Source: CAZAEL01 sp964484135
GTDB taxonomy: Bacteria > Elusimicrobiota > Elusimicrobia > FEN-1173
DNA: 64,000 nucleotides
NCBI GenBank assembly: GCA_964484135.1
Contig: CAZAEL010000006.1
Coordinates: 1-64,000 of the forward strand
Direction: 5' to 3'
Shown here one piece after another: positions 18,206 to 30,200 of this stretch. The stretch's first letter is position 1. Each line of letters opens with the position of its first letter. A program made the translations under genes and the position numbers. The notes beneath the pieces were generated by a model, which was not told the DNA's origin, ran no database searches, and saw only the letters and a list, made by a program, of their open reading frames with translations.

Positions 18206-21200
18206 TCAGGCCTGGATGCTGATGAACATCATGGCCTGGAAGGCGTCTTGCAGGGATTTGGCCAGGTTGAAGATGGGCACGAGCTCCACCAGGTTCCGTT
18301 GGGCCTCGTTCTCAAAGGCGAAGTAATCCTCCGATCCCAAAAGCCGGAGGTTTTGCAGGTCTTGAACCCCGAGGGCCCTCTGCAGCTCGCTCACCACGAT
18401 TTGTCCGTTCACCAGCAGGCCGGGCGTCCGCTCGGCGGCCAGGACGGTGAGGCGTTGGGCCAGGGCCGCGGCCTCCCGGGACGACAGGCCGGCCCACCGC
18501 GCCATGTCCGGCACGGAGGCGCGCGACCCGGTCCACCCGGCGGGCAGGACCACGGTCACCGCCCCCTCTTCGTCCGGACGGTTGGCCAGGCCCTTCAGGA
18601 GCGTCTGCAGGAACCAGCGGCCCTCCTCGGCGTCGAGCTCATCGGCCTTGGGCGCCACCACGGTCCGGCCGTCGCTCTTCACGAAGGCTTCGGCCAGGGA
18701 GACGGCGGCCCTGGCTTGGTTGTAGTGGGGCGCGGCCAGGCGTTGCTCCAGCGCCCGGGCGGAGGCGTCCAGTTCCGATTCCGTGTCCCTGCCCAGGGGG
18801 CCCAGGGAGAAGGCCGACTGAAGGGCCAGACCGATGTCCAGGCGCTGGGCTTCGGCCAGGGCTTCGGGCCTATCGGCGGACGTCCGTTGGAGGGACCGGC
18901 CCGCGCCGTGCACCGCGCCCAGGACCTGGAAGAGGCCGGCGATGAGGATTTCCGCGTCGGCCGCGTTCGCCTCTTCCGTGAGGCGGTCCAGGGCGGCTTC
19001 GATTTCCGCGTTGACCGGCACCCCCAGCTCTTCCGCGGCGGAAAGGATTCGGCGCGTCTGTTCGACGGCGGCCCCGCGGTCGGCCTGGGGCGCCGCGGCC
19101 AGGGGGCCCAGCGTCACATCGTGGCGCGTCTGGGCCTGGTGCACCAGGGCCTGCAGGGGTTTCAGCACGCCCTCCTGCGGCACGCCGGGCATGGTCTGTC
19201 TCAAGAGTTCGGCCAGGACGCCCCGCTCGTCCGCGGGCGCGGTCCGGATCGCCACGGACACCACCGCGGGCAGGGAAGGGGTTTCCACCGCCACCGGAGC
19301 GGGGGCCTCCGCCGGGCGGGCCCGGGCGCGGCCCATCCAGGTCCGGAAGGGTTTGGTGAGGTAGACGTAGAACGTCTGGACCGCCGGGGCCCGCAGGGGC
19401 GACCAGGCGCGGGCGTTCCGGTTGATGCCGAGCCGCACCACCTCGTGGTTGTCGATGACGGCCCGCAGGAGGTTTTCCCGGAGGGCGTTAAAGCGGTCAT
19501 AGGTGCCGCCGAGCGCTTCCCGGTCCGCGGCGTTCAACCGGGCGAAGCCTTCCTCGTCCAACCCGGCCAGCCAGGCGATCCAGGGAGAGATTTTCAGGGT
19601 GTTCCCTCTGACCTCCGCCTCCGCGCCGTTGAGGTCTTCCGTCACTTCGAAGCGGTCCAGGAGGCCGGCCGGGACGCGGTCCCGCAGGACCCGCTCCCCG
19701 ATCACGGCGTACGTGAAGGCGGAGGGCGTGTCCTTCAGGTTCTCATAGGTCCTTTTGGCGTTGCGGCCGCCCCGTCCGTGGCTGCGGAAGACCAGGCCGG
19801 CGCCGAGTCCCAGGGCCGCGACCACCGCGCCGATGGCCGCCGCAAGGGGCGAGAGATCCGCGCCGAAGAGCCCGCCCAGGGCCAGCAGGGTCGTCAGGAC
19901 GGCGCCGGCCGAGAGCACGAAGCCCGCGGCCTCGGCCACGCCGTTCTGGGAGAGGCGGAAGTTCAGGGCGGCCTTGTCGTCTCCGGGTTCAGCCAGTCCG
20001 ATCAGGCCGTTTGCCCCGGCCGGGGTCGGCACGGCCGTGACGCCCAACGGGTCGAATCGGCGCAGTCCCGCGACGAACGTCCCGACCCTTTCTTTTCGAG
20101 TCGTGAGCCCGCTCGCCCGGTCCGCGGCGGCAAAAGCGGCTTCAACCAGATCTCCGATCTCTCCTTCCAAAGACTTGGCGCGCGCTTCCCTGGCTTGCGC
20201 CTCCTCCAGCTTTTCGACGGCGTCCAGCGCTTCGATGGAGGATTTGAAGGCCGTCAGGTCCAGGGCCCCGATTTCCCCCTCCTGGGTTTTGATCCACTTG
20301 GCCAGTTCCTCCCGGAACCCCTTGGGCGAGACGGTCCGCGTGTTGAGGGGCATGTCATGGGCCGCCAGGAACCGCACGTGGCGCCGGAGGGTCTCGGCGC
20401 CGTGCCGCAGATAGGTCTCGCGGAATTGGAAGCGGCCCTCCAGGGCGGGATCATTTTCCAGTTCAAGGACGGTCTTGACCTTGGTCACGATGGCGTGGCG
20501 GGTGGCGGCCGAGAGGCCGGAGGCCAGCCCTTCCAGGGCGTTCTCCAGGGCGCGCGGGGTGGGTTGGACGCGGCCGCCGCGGGCCCGATAGTAGAGTTTC
20601 CGGGACAGATCGTAGGGGTCCACGCGATGGGTCGGGGCCTCGGTCCCCGATTCGACCGTTGGGTCCGCGGCCGGAGCCTGGGAGGTCCCGGCCAGAGCCC
20701 GCCGCCTGACGGTCGGGGACAGCTCGTCCATGGCCAGGGTGAAGAGGGAGGACACGCTCTGGCGCCTGACCCGCTCACGCATGGTGTTGAAGCGGGATTC
20801 CGCCTCCTCCTTGTAAGCGCGGGCCTGCGGTTGCTTGTAATCGCCGGGGTCCTCCGGTTTGGGGTACGATTCCTCCGTCGCGCGGTGCGCCATCCACAAT
20901 CGGTCCATATGGGAGAGAAGGATGGTCCGCCCTTTCTTGAGCAGGGCGCCGTCCGAGAGCTGATCTTCCAAGGCGTCGTACAGGGCCTCGGCCTGCCGCA
21001 GGAGCTCCCTTTCGATCGCGTCGGGCAGCGTCTCCCCTTCTTCTCTGGGCAGGGTCACCCATCGTTTCCAGGCGCCTTTGGGGAGCCAGGGGAGGATGTC
21101 CCTGAGTTCTTCTTCAAGGGCCCTGGGGTCCCATCTTTCCCGCAGCCATTGTTCTTCGGTCAAATTGTTCCAGTAGGCCGCCTCCGCGGAGACGTCGTCG

Positions 21201-24200
21201 AAGATGTAGAAATCCTGATGTTCCGCGGGGAGGCGGCGCTCCACCAGGTCGGTGATCTGGCGGCGGGCCATGTCCAGGAAGATGTCCCGCAGCTCGGCGG
21301 GAGAGGCGGCCACGACTTTCTGGCGCTGCCGGTACACGGTCTGCCGCTGGGGGTGGCCGATGTGTTTTTCGTAATTCATCTCGCGTTTCCGCTGTTCCCG
21401 GCGGGCCTTGGCCATGCGTTCCTGTGTCTGGGCGATGTGCCGGTGGATCAGGCTGCCCACGATGGAGGACTGGGGGTCCAGACCCAGGGTCTTCAGGATC
21501 TTGTTCCCGGGGCGGACGCCGGTGCGCTTGAAGATGTCGTCTTCGAGGGACACGAAGAACTTCGTCTCGCCCGGATCCCCGTGCCGCGCGGGCCGGCGGG
21601 CCAGTTGGTCGTCCAGGGTGCGGTTGTCGTTCCGTTCCGACCCCAGCAGGCACAGCCCCCCCGCCTCCCGGACCCGCCGGGCTTCGTCCATCCGGTCCAG
21701 GAACTCCCGGCATTCGCCCGCGTACGCGCCCCAGGCGGCCGGCCCCAGGGCGCGGAGCCGCTCGGCCCGCGCCGGGTTGGACAGGGATTGGGGTTGCTGC
21801 GTCCCGCTCTTTTCCAGGACCCGGTTCACCGCCGTCAGGAGGTTCTCCGGAATCTCTCCGCCCAGCTTGATGTCCACGCCCCGTCCGGCCATGGGCGTGA
21901 CGATGGTGACCGCGTTGAGGCGGCCCGCCTGGGCGATGATGGCGCCTTCCTCCGCGTGGTTCTGGGCGGTCAGGACCTGGTGCTGGACGCCCGCGCGCAG
22001 GAGGGACTGGAGTTCCTTGACCTGGCCCTGTTCCTTCTCGGACAGGTCGGAAAGATTGGCGGGCTCCTCCGCGATGACCCCGAAGATGCGGGCCAGGCGC
22101 AGGACGTTGGCCTCGGACAGGGGGTCCGGGTCGGACAGGCCGCGGTTCCGCAGCTCCGCCGCCAGAATATCGCTCCGGAGGCCGGGGTTGGGAACGAAGA
22201 AGACCTGGGGCGCCTCGCCTTTGGCCCCCGCCACCTCCTCCCGGACCAGGATGTCCTGGCCCAAGTATTCCAGGAGCTTGGCCGCGGAGGCGTCCTTCAC
22301 CCGGCCGTTCTCGTCCAGAAGCAGGTCCCTGAGCAGGAAGGTCTGGGCCAGGAGCCGCAGGGCGCCGGGTTTCATCCGGGCCGACATCTCCGCGGCCTTC
22401 TCCGGGGAGGTGGTCCCCACCAGGAGCGGTTGTCCGTCCAGATGGCGCCACAGCACTTCCTCGGTCACGGCCCGGAGGCGGGCCTCGGCCGTGGCGTAAA
22501 CCTCGTCTTCGTGGACGGTCGGTTCCCAGAGCACCTGTTGAGGGTCGTCGTTGCTCACGTACCGCGTGGTCCAGGCGCCCTTGGCGGGGTCGAACTCCGT
22601 GACGACGTCCCAAAGCGGTTCATCCACCCATTCGGCCTCGTACTGCAGATGGGTGGGCAGGGCCAGGGTCTCCATGCCGAACACGTCCTTGAACTCCTCC
22701 TCTTCCTGCAGGGCGGTGCCGGACATGCCGGCCAGCTTGGGGTAGAGGCGGTAATAGCTCTGCAGGGTGATGGAGGCCGCGGAAATGGTCTGGGGCGAAA
22801 GAGCGGCCCCCTCCTTGGCCTCCACGAATTGTTGGATGCCCATGGACCATGTCTGGCCCTCGGCGCGGCGGTGGGAGACGCCGAGGATGACCACTTTCTT
22901 GACCTGCCTCCCCGTACCCTCTTCTTCCTCCGTCTCCACGAAATAGTGTTTGTCCTTTTCGTACAGGAATTGGGCCTTGAGGGCCTGTTGGACGGCGAAA
23001 TGGCCGGCCATGTCCGAGAGGTCGAACCCCCGCTGCCGGAAATAACCGCCAAGGAGCCGCTCCAGTTTCTCATTCCCGGCCTCGGTGAGGGAGATGTCCG
23101 GGCCGCTGTCGGTCCCCTCGATGGTGAAGTCCACGTCCGCTTGGAGTTCCTTCATGGCGGCCATGACCGTGGTGAAGAAGGCCGGGAACTTGAGGGGGTC
23201 GGGCAGGGCGATGGTGAGGGGCGTGGTGGCCCGATGGATGAGCCCGTCGTCCACCTCGTCCACCAGCGCGAAGTAGGGCTCCCGCTGGACGGGTTGTCTC
23301 AAGGTGACGTTGTCGAGGAGATAGTCGAAGCCGTACTGTTCGTTTGAGCCGTAGGTGATGTGGGCCGTGTACGCCTCGCGCCGGGATATGGGCTTCAGGC
23401 GGTCCGTGGTCTCCGCGTTGGTGCGGGCTTGGGGATCGTAGAGGAACGCGGGTTGGTTGAGGCCCGCGCGCCGGCTGGGGCCCTGGAGGATCCCCACGGT
23501 CATGCCCAGGGCCTCGTACACGGGGCCCATGAGCCGGGCGTCCCGGCGGGCCAGGTAGTCGTTCTCCGTGGCGACGTGGACGCCCAGGCCGACCAAGGCG
23601 TTCAGATATGTGGGCAGAGCGGCCACCAGGGTTTTGCCTTCGCTGGGCAGCATGTTCACCACCTTGCCCTGGTGGAGCATCATGCCGCCCAGGAGCTGGA
23701 TGTCGTAGGGCCGCAGGCCGATGGTGCGGCGGGCGGATTCCCGCACCGCGGCGAAGGCCTCGGGCAGCAGGGCGTCGAGCGCGGCGTCAATGATCTGACG
23801 CCGCTTGAGCTGGTACTGCCGCTCTTTGTCCGGGTTCTCCCGGTCGGAGGCGGGGTACTCCGCGTCGAGCGCTTCCAATTTGGGGCCGATCTCCGCCCGG
23901 AGGCGCTCCTGGAATTCCGCGGTCTTGGCTTTGAGCGCCTCGTCGCTCAGGGCTTGATATTCCGCCTCCAAGGCGTTGATCGTTTCCAGTTCGGAACGGT
24001 GCTCCTCCAAGAACGTCTCGAAGGCGTCGGGCCCGGAGAGGGACGCCCCTCCGAACAGGACCCTGCCCGCCAGGAGGAAGGGAGAGACGATGTACACATA
24101 GGGCGTGTGGAGGAAGCCGGGCACGCCGGCGTCGTGCAGTTTTTTCCGTTTGGCCTCATGCTGAACGACCAGGGACCAGACGGCTTTCTGGAGAGGGGAC

Positions 24201-27200
24201 CAGATCCTTTCCACGGCGGGGTTTTTGAAGCTCAAGGTCATCCAGCGGGCCGCCACCACCTGCGTCCCGTCGGTCCTGGCCGCGGTCAGGAGGTCGTAGC
24301 CCCAGGTGGGTTTGTCGAAGGTCACGAACGCCCGGTCGAACCCGGCCTCTTCGAACCGGTCCCGCAGGAACCGGGCCTTGCCCGGATCGATCCGGGCCGC
24401 GCCCAGGGCCTGGCCGACCCATCCCGTCAGCATGCCGACGGCGGAGACCGCGAACACGGCGGTCAGGACCAGGGCTCCGAACCCGCCGACCATCATGAGG
24501 GCCGGGGCCAGGACGGGAAGGACGGAGCCGCCCATCAGCAGGGAGATGTTGGTCCCCACGGCGAGGCCCAGGGGCATGAGCGATCCCCACCCCAGGACCG
24601 CGAAGCTGTTCTCGAAGAGGTTGTAGCTCTTGAAGCCGGTGCCGCCGCCGAAGACGATTCCCAGGATGGCGGTGACGGCCGGGAACACGAAGACCAGTCC
24701 CAGGATCCAGCTGTTGAGGAGCAGGGCGATGCCCACGCCCAGGGCCATGAGCCAGCCCGAGATCGCCAGGATCCCGTTGATGATGGCGGTGCCGCGGCCG
24801 GGCCGCCGCCGGCCGGCGGTGTCGCCGGGCCAGAGCGTGTTCAGGATGCCTTCCACGTCGAACCCGTCCTCCCAGAGCGCCAGGTCGGCCTGGGATTGCC
24901 GCCCAAAACCCACGGCCAGGGCCCGGACTTGACGGGCCGCGGCCAGGTCCCCGGCCTCGTCGCCCACCACGGCCAACTGCGTCCCGTCCAGGAGTTCTTC
25001 TTCCCTCTCCATGATGTCCTTCAGGGCCGCGGCCTGGGAATAGACGCCGGGGCCTTCCGCGGAGAATCGGGCGTCGCCCGCCCCGTACACGTTGTCCGCC
25101 TCGAAGAACCGGGACAGGCCGGCCTCCTCCAGCATCCGGAGCGCGTCGGCCCGGTCCTGGGCCGTGACCACGAACAGGGAGACGCCTTTGGCGGTCAGGG
25201 CTTCCAACAGGGCCTCGGCGCCCGGCGCGGCCCGCCCTTCGCGGACCAGGGTCCCCGCCACGTCGAAGGCCATGGCCCGCACGTTGGCCTGTTCCACGGC
25301 CTCCGCGTTCAGCACCAGCACCGGCTGATCAAGCTTTTCGTCCGACGGGGAAACCGCGCCCGCGATTTCGACGGCGGGGGCGCCGGTCAGGGGGGGCTGT
25401 TCCCCGGCCTTCCGGTCCACGGCTCCGCGCCGCTCTTCCAGCCACCGAAGGATGTCGTCCACCTGGTCCATGGCCAGGATGTGGTCCGGGATGTCCAGTT
25501 CGGCCTTCAGGGATTCCAGGGTCTTCCGAAGCTCTTTGTCGGCGAGGGCCCGAAGGGTCAGGGGGTGCGCCTTCCTGTCCAACCCCAGCAGGAACCTGAC
25601 CCGTCTCTGGAAGGGTTCCGCCCGCAGGTCCTGGTGGAGCCGGCGGGCCGCGAAGGAGATGATCTCCTCGGTCAGGAGCCCGGTCGCGTCCAGGGCGCGC
25701 AGGACCTGTTGGAGGTCCTGTTGGAAGGAGTCCTCCAGGACCCGTTCAAGGGTCAGCGTGCCCTGCGCGAGGGCGTTGATGACGGCGACCCGGGCGCCGG
25801 GCATGATCCGTTTTTGGAGGACTTCTTTTTGGCCCACGGTCACCTGGATGGACTCCGTGTCCGGCGCGGCCGCGGTGGGCGACTCTCCTTCCGCGGTCGT
25901 CCGGGCCTGGGCTTGCCGTGCCCGGGAGGGGAACGGACCGTTGTCCTCCAGGACCGCCAGGACGATGTCCACGTTCTCCGCGGTCAGGGCGAGGGTCTCG
26001 GGGATGCCCATTTGCTCGCGCAGGCCCTCCAGCAACCGGACGAGGTTGTCCGCCTGGAGGGACCGGGAGTCCACATCCAGGCCCTGGCTGAACAGGAACC
26101 GGAGCCGTCTCTGGAACATGGCCGCCACCCGCTGGGCGGCGGCGTCGTCCAACTTGATGTTCCCGCGGGCGGCCTCCTCCTGGGCGGCCTTGGCCACCCG
26201 GTCCTTGAGCGCGGGTTGCGAAAGGGCGCGAAGCGTGGTGGGGTCCTTGCCGAGCATTTGAGGGAACCGGAGGAAATGCCGCTGGAGGGCTTCCAGGGCC
26301 TGTCGCTCATCCGCGGTGATCGCGGGCTGCCTTTGGACCGTGGCGATGAAGGTGGGTTTGAACAGTTCCCGTTCGAACTGTTCCAGGAGCTGGTCCAGGC
26401 CCTGTTCGTTGAGCAGGGGGCGCAGACGGTCCGGCACCCGCAGGTCCCCCCAATTTTCCTCCAGCAGCTTCAAGATCCCGGCCGGGGCGAGGTTCTCCTG
26501 GGTGAGCGGGAACCCGTTGTGGCGCAGGAACCGCAGGCGGCGGCTTTCCGCGGATTCCTGGGCCGCCCGGCCGTACAGGGCCCGCGCCGCCTGCCAGCGC
26601 CGGTACGCTTCCACGTCCTTTCGCCGTTCGGCCAGCGCGCCCTGGGCCTCGTGGACCTGGCGGAGCAGGCGGGCCCGGTCTGTGTAGGGCATGTTGGCGT
26701 TCTGCAGCCGTTCCATCAGGCGGTCCAGTTGTTGCTGGATCTCGCTCAGTTGTCCCGGCGTGAGGCGCGCGGTGCGGATCCTCTCCGATAGGGATTGGAG
26801 GGCGTCCTCCTGCTGGATCCGGAAAAGGACGGCGGCTTCCTGCGCCGCCTCTTCGGCCGTCTGCCAGCGCACGTATTGCCGGATCCGCCGGATGGTCTCC
26901 TCGCTCGTCTCGCCCTCGGCGCCGCTTTCGAAGCGGACCAGGTATTCCAGGAGTTTTTCGACGCTCTCCCCCCGTTTGCTGTCGGGGATCTGATATCCCT
27001 GCCGGTCCGCGTATCGCAACACCTGGTCCGCGGTGATCCTCTTCTGGTCGGACAGGGGGCGTTTCAGGGCCCGGCGGTCGGTGAGGGTGAGGCCGTTCAC
27101 ATTGAAAAGGTAATAGGGGTCGTCGGCGTCGCGGACGCCGGCGGAAAGCCCGGACGGGAGGTCCGGGGAAGAGAGGATGCGGACCCGCTGTTCGGGGAGC

Positions 27201-30200
27201 AGGTCGGCCGCCTTCAGGGCCGCGCCCAGGTTGTCCAGGACGCGGGCCAGGTCCTGGGTCTTGACGCCGTCCAGGGCCGCGGGATCGATCTGCACCTCCA
27301 GGCCCAGGTCCGCCCGCATCTTTTGGGCGAAGCCGTCGAAGAGGGCCCTCCGCTTCGCGCGTCGCGCGAGCTCGTTGCTGAAGGCCCGTCGGAAGCGGGC
27401 GATCTCCATGGCCTTGCCCAGGCCGAAGACCAGGCCCCCCATGCCCGCGGCCGCCAGGAGGGGCAGGACCGTGTCCAGCAGCATGGCCAGGGCCTTGTCC
27501 TGGTCGCCCAGGGACAGGAGCCTGGCCGCGGGGTCGTCGTCTTCGGTGTACACCCAGTCCGGCCCGCCGCTCCGTTCCAGGAGGTTCAAAAGCATCTGGA
27601 TCAGGCGGGGCGTGTTCTCCGTGTTGGTGTCCACGAAGTTGCCGCGGGGGTTCATGCTGATGATGACCCCGATGCCCGCCGGGTGGTAGCCCCGCACCGG
27701 GTTGTGCAGTTTGTCCCGGCCGTTCAGGAACCGCATGCCGTGGTCCAGGAGTTCCTCGAGCCGGTCGTTCATGACCGGGTCCACGAGGTTGCCGCTGGTG
27801 TCCATGAGGTCGTACCAGGAGGCCAGACCGTACATGGCGAAGATGTGGCCGTAGGGCGTCCTCTGCTCGTCCGGCGTGATCTCGGTCCACTGGATGTTGG
27901 TGAGCACGTCCCCCGCCTCGCGGCGCTGGAGCTTGAAGCCGAAGAGGATGTTGTCGTAGGGGTAACGCTCCTCATGGTCGAGCGGGAGCATGTCGTAATA
28001 GGTCATGAGGAGGTCCCCGTCCGTGTCCGTGACGCCGTGGGTCCTCAACCACTCCTCGTTGTTGACCATGAACCAGTCCATGATGTTCCGGCGGGCGGAG
28101 CTGAGGTAGCGGTCCGCGCGGGAGGTCTGGCCGCTCTCCATGGCGATGTCGTAGGCCAGGCGCAGGCTGTGGAGCTTGGTCCCCTGGTCGTCCAGCTGGT
28201 TGGTGGCGCCGCCGCTCTCGTTCTGGCGGTACCCGCCGCTCGGGTCCTGGATGCTCAGGATGTTGTCCGCCACGCGGAAGATCTCCTCCCGCCACCGGAC
28301 GATCTCGAGGCGGAGGCGGTTCTCCTCGGAGGGGTCTTGGGCGTAATCCGCCTCCGCCTGCTCCAGGGTCAGGAAGGCGAGGCCCTGCATCATTTCCCGG
28401 TGGTTGTCCTCGTCGTACGCCGCGTCACGGCCGTAGAGCTCCCGGTAATATTGGCTCAGGGCCTCGCGGTACGCCCACTCATAGACGGGCACGTGCTCCC
28501 CGTAGAACCGCATGGTGCCGTACGCGGTCATGATCCGCTGGCCGGCCCGGATCATGTCCAATTGGACGTTGTAAACCTTCATCATGAACTGGGCGCCCCG
28601 GTACGCGGCGTCCCGGTATCGATTCGCCGCGTCCTGGAGCCGCGCGGCCGTTTCCATGTCCCCGCGGGCGGCGGCCTCCTGGGCGCGCCGCGTCAGGGTG
28701 GTGGAGAGCTCGGCCAGGGCCATGGTGTCCACCTGGTACGCGTAGTCCGACTCGTAGGACCGGAAGTCCCGTACGCCGTGGGCCCACCATTGGCCCGCGG
28801 TCTCGTTGATGCGGCTGAAGGTCTGGCCGTTGATGAAGGCGGTGCGGAAGTCGTCGCTGAACCGCGCCTCCACCTCCACCCCGTTGCGCAGGGTGACGAC
28901 GGCCCGGTCGCCCCGCCGCGCGGCGGCCAGGGCGTCCTCGATCTGGCGGGCGGCGTCCGCGATCTCGGGCAGCACGGCCGCGTCCCGGTCCGCGTCGCCG
29001 GTCAGAGGCCCTCCCGCCATCCGGGTCCACTGCGGGACCAGATACTGGAGCTCATCGGGGAGCTCCTCGTTGCTCCACCAGTAATCCGTGTTGCGGACCC
29101 GGTTGTAGGTCCTGACCTGGTCGGCCCAGAAACCGCCCTCCACCCGCGCGATCAGCCGTTCCGCGTTGGTGAAGGTCACGCGGCGGTCGCCGACGGTCAC
29201 GCTGAGCTCGCCCGTGGCCAGGGACTGTTCCGAGGCCTGCATCAGGAGGTCCGTCATCTGCTGGTCCGGCGTGGCCACCAGGGGCGCCCAGATGGGGTTG
29301 TACCGCACCGCCACCCCGTTGTACTGCTCGCCGACCCGCTGGAAGCGGTGGTCCGCGGAGAAGGTGAAGCGGGTCCCCATGATGGTTTCTTCGCCGCCCA
29401 GGATGCCCGGCAGGTTGTCCAGCTTGACCCAGAACTGGCCGTCCGCGGATTCCGGATAGAGGACCACGCCCTTGTCGAAGGAGTAGATCACCACCTGGCC
29501 GTTGCCCTGCCGGTAGATGGGGGTGAGGTTTGCCCAGACGCCGTCGTCCCGGGTCTCGATGGTGACGCCGCTTTCGGGGTCGGCGGCCAGGGTCCGGATG
29601 GTGGCCGCGGTGATGACCTGGTCGTGGCCGGGGAAGTAGAGGGAGGACGTCCCCTGGGCCTGGAACATGCGGCGGCCCTCCGCGTCCTCCACGTCGGGGT
29701 TGAGGAAGTCGAAGTCGTAGCTGTAGTCGTTCAGCACGCCGAGCCCGGTCCCGGCGGTGAAGATGTATTGCTGTTCGCCGTAGGATTGGCCCCGGGGCAG
29801 GACCCAGTGTTCCCGGGCGGTGAGGCCGCTGCCGGGGAACCGGAGGACGCGGCCCGTCTCCAGGGCGTCCTGGGTCGGGGAGTATTGATAGGGGATGTCG
29901 AAGCGTCCCTCCTGGGTCATGACCGCGCTTTCGCCGTTGAAGGTCACCCGCGGGTTGGAGAGGATGCCGGACCCCAGGATCTCGTACCCGCGCCGCAGGA
30001 CCCAGCCGCTGGCCCCGCCGGGGCCGTGCTCCAGGATCTCGAGGGACACGAGGCTGTTGTCGATGACCCAGGTGCCGTACTCCGACTGGTACACGCGCAC
30101 GTCGAAACCCCGCTTCATGAAGAAGCTGCCGGATTCGGTCTGCTCGGACACCAGCCAGTCCGCCGAGGAGATGAGGGCCCGTTCCGCGATGGCGATCTCC

